A stretch of DNA of 64,000 nucleotides from UBA969 sp041694635 (GTDB taxonomy: Bacteria; Planctomycetota; Planctomycetia; Gemmatales; Gemmataceae), in assembly GCA_041694635.1 (NCBI GenBank), contig JBDNHI010000010.1, positions 62,001 through 126,000 on the forward strand, read 5' to 3'. The position numbers and the translations under genes are program-made. Of this stretch, positions 1-8,546 are shown in pieces; position 1 is the stretch's first letter; the number at the start of each line of letters is the position of its first letter. A model generated the notes under the pieces. The model had not been told where the DNA came from. It ran no database searches and was given only the letters and a program-made list of their open reading frames with translations.

Positions 1-728
1 GTGGTCATCAATAAACCAATGCCACTGAAAAGGTAGACTCCAAGACAGATCAAAAAATAATTATCCAGCCTGGGATCGCTACTAGAATTGGTTGAGCCAA
101 AAAAGCCAAAAATTGGGATGGCAGCAAAAACAAAATAAAGAACCCAAATACCCCTGCCCTTACCGCCCTTGGGTTTCTTAGGTTTTTCGTTTGCAAGGTT
201 TTTCAAAACTTCTTCAGCTTCAAAGTTATATTCGGCGCCTTCTTCGCGCATATCGCCCCAAGATTCTGAATCGCTTTTTTTCCCTGGATTCAATTCTTTT
301 TTAAAACCGGCGGATGCTAATAACCCGTCTTCATCTTCTTCTCTATCCCCCAAATCGGTAACATCCCAAGTAATTTTGTAAGTAAACCAGCCAATAACAA
401 AATGTAAGACAATGAAAAGCATACCAATTTCTGGTTGTGCTAAAACTACAGGCCCCCAGGTAACTAATCCAAGAATGAATGCGTATTTCCCAACCATCCT
501 TTTTAAATCTTCGATAAGAAACATCCTACATACAAGCACCGTCCCCACCACTTCCCAAAAAAACATCCAGTTCTTGTTATCCCAAGTTGTCGAAAGGGAA
601 AGGCGTGCCAAAAGGAAAAATGATAACCCTAGCATCATACAGACGACAAGGCACAACGCCACCACGCCTACCAAGTGATCTAAGACTTCTGGTGTATCTC
701 GATATTTACAAATATTTTTTTCAGCCAC
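1..728 (-). CDS. Membrane protein downstream of DUF58 gene (3' end outside window)
   Basis: This open frame runs from a GTG at 728 off the left edge of the window, giving at least 242 residues. The GTG is chosen because an AGGAG Shine-Dalgarno lies 7 bases upstream and no in-frame ATG exists before the first membrane helix. The visible protein has about four hydrophobic helices in its first 120 residues, then a charged, acidic and lysine-rich loop (many E, D, K, G), then two further helices near the window edge. It is the third gene of a minus-strand moxR / DUF58 operon, 20 bases after the DUF58 stop. In planctomycetes this position is often held by a membrane-anchored transglutaminase-like or other membrane protein of the same complex; no catalytic domain is visible in the part present, so the family is not named. 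Confidence 0.7.
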   Translation of the reverse strand, partial: MAEKNICKYRDTPEVLDHLVGVVALCLVVCMMLGLSFFLLARLSLSTTWDNKNWMFFWEVVGTVLVCRMFLIEDLKRMVGKYAFILGLVTWGPVVLAQPEIGMLFIVLHFVIGWFTYKITWDVTDLGDREEDEDGLLASAGFKKELNPGKKSDSESWGDMREEGAEYNFEAEEVLKNLANEKPKKPKGGKGRGIWVLYFVFAAIPIFGFFGSTNSSSDPRLDNYFLICLGVYLFSGIGLLMT

Positions 729-748
729 GCTTGAGCTCCTAATGTTTG

Positions 749-2080
749 CTAAGAAAGACTAAGTGGGGCAGTCCTATCTATCTGAGATCTACAAAGCTGG
801 GGTAAGGATTCTTGATTCACCGCATGGCGAATTTCACGAATTCCATTACCCACCAACCTTCGAAACGCTTTATTCAATCCATCTTCATCCAATTGCACTA
901 AGACAGCAGAAACTGCAAACCCCTGCTGCCTTAAATTTCCTAAGGTAATTGCTGTTTCTTCTGTTACCCCAGAAAGCACAGCTACCAAGGTTAGGTCTCG
1001 AGGCAAGTGCACCGAAACCTCGCGAATCATATCCGAAAATTTTAGAGCATCAGATTTCAAAGCCCTTCCCATCATTTCACGGATTAATTGTAAATGCTCT
1101 ACACCTCTCCTAGACGGCAGGAACATTGGTTGCAAGTGGTTAGGCTTGGTACTATCAAGCATAAAAGTTTTAGCCTCGGTTCTTGAGCTAACTTCTACTT
1201 CGTCGTTATTTTCTTGAAGGTTAAAAGCAGCATCAATTGCGTTGGTTGCAAGGCCAAAAGGTTGGTTTAAAATGCATACTGAATGGACTAAGGAAACCGC
1301 GGTATCGATTGCTAATTCTGATCTAAATGGTTCACCTCGGGGTGGGAACATTCCCTCGTGAAAATCTAACAAGATCATTGCGCCAGCAAGGCAAGTTGGC
1401 TCAAATATTTTGCATTGAAAAACACCAGCACGCGCACTTGCTTTCCAATGAATTCGCGACATAGGATCACCGGGTTCGTAGTCGCGTATACCAGCGATAC
1501 GAGTGGGGTCTTCAAAAATTTTCATCGTCATACGAATTTCACCAACCGGTCGTCGCGAGGTTAAATCATAGCCTAGTAACGGGGTAATTTTTGGTAACAC
1601 GAGCAAAAAGAAAGGCTGGCAGCCTACTCGATACCTGCGCATAAAACCAAAGGGATCGCCTGTTTCTGCGAAGATGGGGCCAATTTGAAAAAAACCTCGG
1701 TGCACGCATTCGAGTTGGTAAGTAAATTCTTCGGTTTGCATTGAAAACATCGAGAGTACTTTTAATCTTTTCCCTCGAAGTTTTAGAAAAGGATGGCGTG
1801 GATTTACCGCATCTTCAGGCAATAAATCTTCCAATATGACCCACGGGATTGGAATCAATCCTAAATATCGAATCAAAACTTTTACCCGAACTTTATCTCC
1901 AACCTCGGCGATCCTACAACGCATTTTTCTTTCTATTCTTAAACCACTTGCCCAGTGCCAAGACAATAATCTGCTGCTAAAAAATACAAATATCAGTAGG
2001 TATGCAGAAAACGCAAGTAAGCCAGAACCCAGTATTTGGGAGCAAACCCAGACCAGCATTATGCCCAACAGAATAAACAT
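749..2080 (-). CDS. DUF58 domain protein
   Basis: A 443-residue protein of the DUF58 family, usually a membrane-anchored partner of MoxR AAA+ ATPases with a von Willebrand A-like region in its second half. Two hydrophobic helices occupy roughly residues 1-45. The family signature is present near residue 205 as EPGDPMSRIHWKASAR (arginine, GD, IHWK, SAR). The start ATG overlaps the stop of the upstream moxR gene by one base (TAATG), a classic translational coupling, so both are made from one mRNA. The pairing suggests a chaperone-like or metal-insertion/assembly role at the membrane, as inferred for other MoxR systems; the actual client is unknown. Confidence 0.9.
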   Translation of the reverse strand: MFILLGIMLVWVCSQILGSGLLAFSAYLLIFVFFSSRLLSWHWASGLRIERKMRCRIAEVGDKVRVKVLIRYLGLIPIPWVILEDLLPEDAVNPRHPFLKLRGKRLKVLSMFSMQTEEFTYQLECVHRGFFQIGPIFAETGDPFGFMRRYRVGCQPFFLLVLPKITPLLGYDLTSRRPVGEIRMTMKIFEDPTRIAGIRDYEPGDPMSRIHWKASARAGVFQCKIFEPTCLAGAMILLDFHEGMFPPRGEPFRSELAIDTAVSLVHSVCILNQPFGLATNAIDAAFNLQENNDEVEVSSRTEAKTFMLDSTKPNHLQPMFLPSRRGVEHLQLIREMMGRALKSDALKFSDMIREVSVHLPRDLTLVAVLSGVTEETAITLGNLRQQGFAVSAVLVQLDEDGLNKAFRRLVGNGIREIRHAVNQESLPQLCRSQIDRTAPLSLS

Positions 2081-3108
2081 TAGAAGTAATCTTTTTCAGT
2101 CTGATATTCAGAAGAAACTGGTACTGGAATATCATCGGTGAGATCTTTTAAAACATCTTCGGGCTTTACTCGGCGAAGTCTGGTTTCAGGCTTAAGAATA
2201 ATACGGTGCCCAAGCACCGGACAAATTAATCTTTTTATATCGTCTGGGGTAACAAAGGTTCGCCCATGAATAGCGGCAATTGCCTGGCCGGCCCTTTGCA
2301 GAGATAGCGACGCTCGCGGACTTCCCCCCAAGAGAATATCTGCATTATCACGGCTAGCGTGTACTATTTCCAATATGTAATCGCGTATCTGATCATCGAG
2401 ATGAACCTGCCTTACATTTTCCTGACAAGCAAGCCAATCGCTGGAAGTTACCACCGGAATTACATCATCGATCGGATGGCCGAACTGTAATCTTTTTAGC
2501 ATCATTGCTTCTTCTTCGATGGTTGGATAGCCAAGGCTTAATTTGATTAAAAAGCGGTCAAGCTGTGCTTCGGGAAGAGGAAAAGTCCCCTCGTGATCCA
2601 CTGGGTTTTGGGTTGCAATAACAAGAAAAGGTGGTTTAAGGTTATATGTTTGCCCATCTGCAGTGACTCTTCGTTCGGCCATTGCTTCAAGTAAAGCAGA
2701 TTGAGCACGAGGGGTTGCCCGATTAATTTCATCAGCAAGAACCGTTTGCGCAAAAATGGGACCGGGTCTAAATTCAAACTCGGCTGTCTTTTGGTTAAAT
2801 ATTGAGACGCCATTGATATCACTTGGAAGCAAATCTGGGGTACATTGAATTCTTTTAAAAACACAACCGACACTTCGTGAAATTGCACGAGCAAGGATAG
2901 TTTTTGCAACACCGGGTACATCTTCAAGTAAGATGTGACCTTCTGCAAGATAAGCAGCGAGAGCAACAATAATTTGTTTGCGTTTGCCCAGAATTACTTT
3001 TTCTATGTTGACAACAACTTTTTCTACAACGGATTGAACATCAATTTGAGAAGCATTAGAGATTTTCTTTTTTTCTTTGGCAGGGTCGAGGGGTTCTGGC
3101 TTAGACAT
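2080..3108 (-). CDS. MoxR family AAA+ ATPase
   Basis: A 342-residue AAA+ ATPase of the MoxR/RavA clade. The Walker A region is at residues 63-70 (DVPGVAKT) and Walker B at about 122-129 (TVLADEIN); the sensor-1 type ATQNP motif follows. Proteins of this family act as hexameric ATP-driven chaperones with a DUF58/VWA partner, and the DUF58 gene follows directly with a one-base overlap. The first 20 residues are charged and lysine-rich and are likely disordered. GGGAA lies 7 bases before the ATG, and a good sigma70-like promoter sits 40-65 bases upstream. It is first in a three-gene minus-strand operon continuing to the window edge. Confidence 0.93.
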   Translation of the reverse strand: MSKPEPLDPAKEKKKISNASQIDVQSVVEKVVVNIEKVILGKRKQIIVALAAYLAEGHILLEDVPGVAKTILARAISRSVGCVFKRIQCTPDLLPSDINGVSIFNQKTAEFEFRPGPIFAQTVLADEINRATPRAQSALLEAMAERRVTADGQTYNLKPPFLVIATQNPVDHEGTFPLPEAQLDRFLIKLSLGYPTIEEEAMMLKRLQFGHPIDDVIPVVTSSDWLACQENVRQVHLDDQIRDYILEIVHASRDNADILLGGSPRASLSLQRAGQAIAAIHGRTFVTPDDIKRLICPVLGHRIILKPETRLRRVKPEDVLKDLTDDIPVPVSSEYQTEKDYF

Positions 3109-3146
3109 AACTTTTCCCGTAATAAAATCGAAATGATACAGTTACC

Positions 3147-3175
3147 ATTATTGTAATTAATATTGCTAGGATCAA
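3147..3175 (-). promoter_or_regulatory. Candidate sigma70-like promoter of the moxR operon
   Basis: On the minus strand a TTGATC hexamer (3175-3170) is followed after exactly 17 bases by AATAAT (3152-3147). That is 4/6 and 5/6 agreement with the TTGACA and TATAAT consensus at optimal spacing. Expected transcription start is about 3140, giving a leader of roughly 32 bases before the moxR ATG. Confidence 0.45.
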
Positions 3176-3208
3176 AGGTATTATTAAGAATTAGATTGCT
3201 TGGGATAT

Positions 3209-3239
3209 AAAAAAAGACTCGGTTTAAAAACCGAGTCTT
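3209..3239 (-). terminator. Rho-independent terminator after the small secreted-protein gene
   Basis: A perfect 12-bp inverted repeat (3214-3225 with 3228-3239, AAGACTCGGTTT arm) has a 2-base loop. Read on the minus strand it is followed by a run of seven Ts, so it terminates the minus-strand gene ending at 3269 and insulates the moxR promoter just beyond it. Confidence 0.85.
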
Positions 3240-3268
3240 GGAAGAATATTAAATTTATGGTCCTAGGC

Positions 3269-3580
3269 TTAAAACTGATCGAGCCAGAAGTGGAAACCGC
3301 TGTAATATTTTTGCGGTTTCATAAGTTCATAACGCCAATGAGGTTCTTTGAAAGCTGGGTAAGCCATATACGCAGGGGGTGGCATATAGGGTTGACCTGG
3401 TTTTTCTGGCCATTTTGGCCCCATAGAAGGCCAATAGTTGTGAGGAAAATAATAGTAAGGGTAATGAAAAAACCTTTGCAAATTCCCATCGTTTGACTGG
3501 GCAAATGCTCGATTTTCCACTACGCTTTGACCAATAAAGCCTAATGCCAGCATCAATGCTATCTTGTACAAATGCTTCAT
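3269..3580 (-). CDS. Small secreted Tyr/Pro/Trp-rich protein
   Basis: A 103-residue protein with a clear signal peptide (hydrophobic core at residues 7-18, likely cleavage after AFA near residue 27). The mature part of about 75 residues is rich in Tyr, Pro, Phe and Trp and has no Cys, with repeated PYYYFP / PYMPPP type patches. A strong AGGAGG ribosome site precedes the ATG, and a perfect terminator follows, so it is a stand-alone, probably well expressed transcript. I do not recognise the family. The composition suggests an envelope or surface-associated structural protein; this is inference. Confidence 0.75.
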   Translation of the reverse strand: MKHLYKIALMLALGFIGQSVVENRAFAQSNDGNLQRFFHYPYYYFPHNYWPSMGPKWPEKPGQPYMPPPAYMAYPAFKEPHWRYELMKPQKYYSGFHFWLDQF

Positions 3581-3774
3581 AGCTAAATGTCCTCCTGACC
3601 CAAATCCAACAGGGTTAATAGAATGAAGATTAGCACTATTTTATTTAAAAGAAGTTTTTTTTGAATGAATGTTTAGAATACTTTGGTGGTAAGTGTTGGA
3701 TTTTTGGCGATTCCGAAAAGGTGATGATTCATAGCGAATAATCCTTCTCGCTTTTATTTTTTCTGGGAAATTTT

Positions 3775-5229
3775 ATGGAAAGCTCTCAAGTTCACGATAA
3801 TCCCTTGGTTCAACGCTACGCTGGAAAGGAAATGGTCGCACTTTGGTCACCTATTTCTAGGTATTCAAAATGGCGAAAATTATGGGTTGCTCTTGCTCAA
3901 TCCCAATTTGAACTTGGCCTTTTAGCAGAAGATGGTTCTACCCCTCGCATTTCCCAACTTCAAATACAACAACTTGAACTCAACATTTCCAACATCGATT
4001 TTCAACGAGTTGAAGAACACGAGCAACGCCTTCGCCATGATGTTATGGCACATATTCATACCTATGGTGAATGCTGCCCTGCAGCACGCGACATTATTCA
4101 TTTGGGTGCAACAAGTTGTTTTGTGACCGATAATACAGACCTTATTTTAATGAAGCAGGGGCTTACACTTTTACAAAAGTCGCTGGTAGGGTTGCTCGAT
4201 CTTATGGCGAAATTCTCGCGCAAATACGCTGCCCTTGAAACACTTGGCTTTACCCATTTTCAACCTGCTCAACTTACTACCGTTGGAAAACGAGCCTGCC
4301 TTTGGGCTCAGGATTTCCTTATGGACTTCCACGAGGTTAGTTACAGAATCGAAAATATGAAGTTCAGGGGAGCTAAAGGAACAACTGGAACCCAAGCAAG
4401 CTTTCTTTCTCTTTTTAAGGGGGATCATCAGAAAGTTCGAGACCTTGATATTCTGGTTTCAAAAAAAATGGGTTTCGATAAAATTTTCCCTGTTACAGGA
4501 CAGACTTACCCTCGCAAAGCTGATTCGCAAATTATTGAAGCCCTTTCTGGAATAGGCCAGAGTGCTCAAAAATTCGGTACCGATATCCGCCTTCTTTCTC
4601 ATCGACAGGAAATCGATGAGCCTTTCGAATCCGATCAAGTCGGTTCATCGGCTATGGCTTACAAACGAAACCCTATGCGATCTGAACGAATGTGCGGTCT
4701 CTCTAGGTTTCTTATTCACCTTGCTGGAAACACTGCAGAAACTGCAGCGGTGCAATGGTTAGAACGAACTCTTGATGATAGTGTAAATCGAAGGCTTACA
4801 CTTCCTCAGGCATTTCTTTGCGCAGATGCTATTTTAAGGTTGGCGATTAACATTGCCCGTGGACTTATTGTAAATCCTGAAATTATCAAATCGGAAGTTG
4901 AAAGAACTTTACCATTTATGGCGACGGAAAATCTGCTGATGGCTGCAGTTGCAATGGGCGGTGATAGGCAAAACCTACACGAGGTTATCCGTAAGCATAG
5001 CCATGCGGTAATAGCTGAATTAAAATCGGGGAGTAGAAAAAATGATCTTCTTGAAAGACTTAAAAAAGAACCAGAGTTTTCTAAAGTAGATTTTGAGAAA
5101 GTTATGACTGATGGAAAGTTTTCGGGCCGTGCCACCGAACAGGTAGAAGAATTTCTTACCTCGGAAGTCGACCCAATTTTAAAGGCCAACCACGCTTGGA
5201 CCGATCAAAATGCAGCCATCAAGTTTTAA
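3775..5229 (+). CDS. purB: Adenylosuccinate lyase (eukaryote-like type)
   Basis: A 484-residue member of the fumarase/aspartase superfamily that removes fumarate from SAICAR and from adenylosuccinate in purine synthesis. The catalytic loop is seen as SSAMAYKRNPMRSER near residue 295, and histidine motifs DVMAHIHT and GFTHFQPAQ match the two active-site His regions. The length equals that of the animal enzyme as I remember it, and long stretches (for example RLRHDVMAH, IIHLGATSC, GVKGTTGTQAS-like, ERTLDDS) match the eukaryotic type better than the shorter E. coli or Bacillus types. The usual proline of the signature loop (SSAMP) is alanine here. GGGA precedes the ATG. The gene is convergent with the next one, with a 4-base gap. 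Confidence 0.95.
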   Translation: MESSQVHDNPLVQRYAGKEMVALWSPISRYSKWRKLWVALAQSQFELGLLAEDGSTPRISQLQIQQLELNISNIDFQRVEEHEQRLRHDVMAHIHTYGECCPAARDIIHLGATSCFVTDNTDLILMKQGLTLLQKSLVGLLDLMAKFSRKYAALETLGFTHFQPAQLTTVGKRACLWAQDFLMDFHEVSYRIENMKFRGAKGTTGTQASFLSLFKGDHQKVRDLDILVSKKMGFDKIFPVTGQTYPRKADSQIIEALSGIGQSAQKFGTDIRLLSHRQEIDEPFESDQVGSSAMAYKRNPMRSERMCGLSRFLIHLAGNTAETAAVQWLERTLDDSVNRRLTLPQAFLCADAILRLAINIARGLIVNPEIIKSEVERTLPFMATENLLMAAVAMGGDRQNLHEVIRKHSHAVIAELKSGSRKNDLLERLKKEPEFSKVDFEKVMTDGKFSGRATEQVEEFLTSEVDPILKANHAWTDQNAAIKF

Positions 5230-5233
5230 AACT

Positions 5234-5563
5234 TTATTCAGGCTTTTTAGTTGAGAACCAGCTTTCAGCAGCGGCAATCACTTCTGCGATATTATAAACT
5301 GTTTTTGCACTTTTTTCATCGGGGTCTAGAACTGCATATTTAATTCCTGCTTGGAGCATTGCCTTAAAAATCGATTGCAAAAGAGGCAAAGCTGGTTGCA
5401 TTACCATCCAAGCTTCACTTAAGGAAGAAAGCTGACTAAAGGTTTCAGCTTTGGTACGGTCTTGGAATATTGCTAGTGCGGTTTCACCTGCCTGGGTGCG
5501 CCATTGTGCAAATTCGGCTTGGCCAGATTCGGTTTTAAAAATCAGAAAAGGGATCAAATCCAT
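5234..5563 (-). CDS. Conserved small hypothetical protein
   Basis: A 109-residue, cysteine-free, soluble protein with alternating strand/helix pattern: an N-terminal strand (IPFLIFK), a segment with Trp and alanines, a helix with several Met and Leu (residues 45-70), a short strand IKYAVLDP and a C-terminal helix with AEVIAAAESW. It has no signal peptide or membrane helix. The ribosome site is weak (GGTG). It is a single gene convergent with purB. I do not recognise it; the pattern could fit a small alpha/beta domain like those of SseB-type proteins, but this is a guess. Confidence 0.6.
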   Translation of the reverse strand: MDLIPFLIFKTESGQAEFAQWRTQAGETALAIFQDRTKAETFSQLSSLSEAWMVMQPALPLLQSIFKAMLQAGIKYAVLDPDEKSAKTVYNIAEVIAAAESWFSTKKPE

Positions 5564-5702
5564 AAATGCACCGTTAAACTAGGGGGACAAGACAACTTAT
5601 TAAAATCCTTCCTACACAATCTAGGGAGTTTGGCACGGTTGAACCTTAGTAATTAAATAATCAGGCTTGTTAATATGTTAACGCTTCCCTAAAATTCGCA
5701 CG

Positions 5703-5728
5703 CTCTCAAGCTATGGAAAGGCTGAGAG
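5703..5728 (+). promoter_or_regulatory. Leader hairpin upstream of the MMPL gene
   Basis: CTCTCAAGC and GCTGAGAG form an 8-bp stem with one bulged A and a 9-base loop, 27 bases before the start codon. There is no T-run, so it is not a terminator. It could be a leader structure affecting mRNA stability or translation; no known riboswitch is recognised. Confidence 0.25.
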
Positions 5729-5754
5729 ATACAGAGTAAAGGGGCCACAAGAAA

Positions 5755-8526
5755 ATGAATCCCGCCAAGGATGGTAAGGGCTCGTTTCCTGCCAGATTAA
5801 TTTGTGCTGTTGCAATGTTTTCTTTTAGGAATCATTGGCTGGTCTTGGGATTAGGCTTAATCCTTTGTGCTAGTGCGTTAGTTTATTCCTACAAAAAGTT
5901 AGAATTTAAAACCCACCGCAACGATATGATCAGTAATCGAAAGTGGTGCCAGCAGAACTGGAAAAAATATCTTGCTGAATTTGGTCAAGATGACGATATG
6001 GTCGTGGTTGCAAAGGGTGGAGATGAACGAAAAAAAATCGATGCCTTAGAACAACTTGCTTTAAAGTTAGCACAACAACCTGAAAGTTTTGATCGCATCT
6101 TCTTCAAAATTGATTTACAAAATCTGCAAAATAGGTCTCTCCTTTTTCTTGAACCAAAAGAAATTACTACCATCGTTGGACACCTTTCCAATATGGCGCC
6201 ACTTTTAGAATTCCCATTTGCTTGGAACCTATTTACTACAAAAAGCCTTACTTGCGAAACCCACGCACGCATCAAGCAGATCGAAGCTCGAGGGACTGTT
6301 AATGATGCCGATACCGCATATCTTTCCCAATTTCAAGGCATTATCAAAGCAGCTACAGGTTATTTGAATTCTAAAGAATCTTATCAAAGCCCTTGGGTTG
6401 GGCTTCTACCCAAGTCACAACACGATGCAGCTATGCTTGCAAAGCCTAATTACCTTTTTTCGGAAGATAAAACAGTTGCTATTTTACTTGTAAGGCCCAT
6501 CACACAAGATAAATCAGAGTTTGTAAGCTCGATGCCAACCGTTCAACTGATTCGAGAAATACTTAAAGATATTTCGTTAAAATTTCCCGAGGTTCAACTT
6601 GGGCTAACAGGATTACCCGTTTTAGAAGCCGATGAAATGACAGCTTCCCAAAGAGATAGTACCACAGCTTCTTGGTTGGCATTTTCAACTGTTCTTTTAC
6701 TTTATATCTTTGTTTTCAGATCTTGGCGCTACCCCGTGCTTACCATCACAACATTATTAGTAGGCACTATTTTAGCTTTAGGCTGGTTAACTTTAACCAT
6801 CGGGCATTTAAATTTACTATCAGCTACTTTTGCGGTGATGCTAATTGGGTTGGGTGATTATGGAGTTTTATGGGTTAGTGCATTTGATGAATTTAAAGCA
6901 AAAACAATAGGTGCTAATGAATCAATAAAAAAAACCGCATTTTCTGTAGGGCCTAGTATACTTACTGCAGCTTGTACAACGGGGCTTGCCTTTTTCGCAG
7001 CAATGTTTGCTGATTTTCAAGCTGTTTCGGAAATGGGCTGGATAGCAGGGAGTGGCATATTATTTTGTGCTTTCAGTTGCTTTACCATCCTGCCCGCACT
7101 AATGGGAATTAGTGAACTTAGAAACCAACTTCCAGTAAAATCGACTCAACCTATTTTAAACCCTACCCTACTGACTTTCCCCAGTTTTCAAACAAGCTAT
7201 ACCGACAGATTATTTAGTAAACCAAAGATGATTGTATTTTCAGGTATTGCTTTGACGGCTCTTTTTTTGATTCCAGCTTTAAAAATTTCTTATGACCATA
7301 ACCTTTTACATTTGCAATCGGCATCACTCGATTCCGTTCAATGGGAAAAAGTACTTCTCGAAAAAATGCCAACTGCTTCTTGGCACGCCGTTACCTTTAC
7401 AGCTACTCGTGAAGAAGCCCTAGAGTGGAAAAAGAAATTTGAAGCATTGCCCGAAGTAAGTCAAGTTGCAGAAATCGCAAGCTTACTTCCTAAGGATCAA
7501 TCAATTAAGAAAGGCTTGCTTGCTGAAATTCAACATCGATTACGCCTATTACCAAAAAAAGGATCGAAACCAACACACGCCGTGCCAGATATTGAAGGAC
7601 TTTGCAAGGAACTACAACTTCTTGAAGCAAAAACAGGTGAGCCAAGTCCTTTGCTTGATTTAAAAGATATTCAAAAAAATCTACTTGCCTTTTTGGATGT
7701 GCTAAAACAATCTTCTAAAGAAACTGCAAAAAATTTAAAAGATTTTGAAGAATCAGTCACCGGAGATCTTATTGGCAACCTCCACAATCTTCGCGATGTT
7801 TCTTCTCCTGCTTTTATAGAAGTTGATGATATCCCACTCCCTATTCGCAATCGATATTTAAGCGAAAATAATCAATGGCTACTAAGAGTATTTGCCAAGA
7901 ACAACCTTTGGGAATACAAGAATCTAGAAGCATTTGTAAATAGCATTGGAAAAATTGATGCTCGTGCTACTGGCAAGCCTTTCACAACCCTTGAGGGCTT
8001 ACGAGGAATGAAATCGGGGTTCCAATGGGCAGGTGTCTATGCTCTTGCTGCTATTATTTTAGTACTTAGTTGGGATTTTCGAAAATTCAGCCTAATAGCC
8101 TTGGCGATGTTTCCCCTTGCTATGGGTTTAGGTATCACCTTGGGCACACTCTGGCTAATGGGGTACAAGTTGAACCCTGCAAATATGATTGCATTTCCTA
8201 TTTTAGTTGGGGTGGGGATTGACAACGCAGTTCATGTGATTCATGATTTTCTAGGAAGAGACCGAAGTAAAAATTATCAAATAAAAAGTAGCACTTTTAA
8301 AGGCATTCTTGTTGCAGGACTCACAACAGTACTGGGCTTTGGTTCCCTGATGATTTCTTCACATTTAGGCCTTTCAAGCTTGGGATTATTATTGGCAACG
8401 GGGGTCACTGCTTGCATGGTTTGCTCAGTAATATGGCTACCAAGTTTATTACAACTAGCGCCCGTAAAAGATAAAAACATTATCAGTAAAAATAGGAGAG
8501 AAACTTCAACAAGAAAAGCAGCATAG
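5755..8526 (+). CDS. MMPL/RND family exporter, HpnN-like
   Basis: A 923-residue inner-membrane transporter of the RND superfamily, MMPL branch. It has the expected duplicated plan: a helix at about 23-45, a large periplasmic loop (46-300), a block of about five helices (305-450), a helix near 495, a second periplasmic loop (515-755) and a final helix block (760-905). Charged residues within membrane helices typical for proton relay are visible (GLGDYGVLW in the first block, GVGIDNAVHVIHD in the second). Similar planctomycete and proteobacterial proteins (HpnN) move hopanoids or other lipids to the outer membrane; the substrate here is not shown. Conserved GxxxD motifs are intact, so it should be functional. 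It is convergent with the next gene, 20 bases apart. Confidence 0.88.
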   Translation: MNPAKDGKGSFPARLICAVAMFSFRNHWLVLGLGLILCASALVYSYKKLEFKTHRNDMISNRKWCQQNWKKYLAEFGQDDDMVVVAKGGDERKKIDALEQLALKLAQQPESFDRIFFKIDLQNLQNRSLLFLEPKEITTIVGHLSNMAPLLEFPFAWNLFTTKSLTCETHARIKQIEARGTVNDADTAYLSQFQGIIKAATGYLNSKESYQSPWVGLLPKSQHDAAMLAKPNYLFSEDKTVAILLVRPITQDKSEFVSSMPTVQLIREILKDISLKFPEVQLGLTGLPVLEADEMTASQRDSTTASWLAFSTVLLLYIFVFRSWRYPVLTITTLLVGTILALGWLTLTIGHLNLLSATFAVMLIGLGDYGVLWVSAFDEFKAKTIGANESIKKTAFSVGPSILTAACTTGLAFFAAMFADFQAVSEMGWIAGSGILFCAFSCFTILPALMGISELRNQLPVKSTQPILNPTLLTFPSFQTSYTDRLFSKPKMIVFSGIALTALFLIPALKISYDHNLLHLQSASLDSVQWEKVLLEKMPTASWHAVTFTATREEALEWKKKFEALPEVSQVAEIASLLPKDQSIKKGLLAEIQHRLRLLPKKGSKPTHAVPDIEGLCKELQLLEAKTGEPSPLLDLKDIQKNLLAFLDVLKQSSKETAKNLKDFEESVTGDLIGNLHNLRDVSSPAFIEVDDIPLPIRNRYLSENNQWLLRVFAKNNLWEYKNLEAFVNSIGKIDARATGKPFTTLEGLRGMKSGFQWAGVYALAAIILVLSWDFRKFSLIALAMFPLAMGLGITLGTLWLMGYKLNPANMIAFPILVGVGIDNAVHVIHDFLGRDRSKNYQIKSSTFKGILVAGLTTVLGFGSLMISSHLGLSSLGLLLATGVTACMVCSVIWLPSLLQLAPVKDKNIISKNRRETSTRKAA

Positions 8527-8546
8527 AACAATGGATGAACAAAAAA

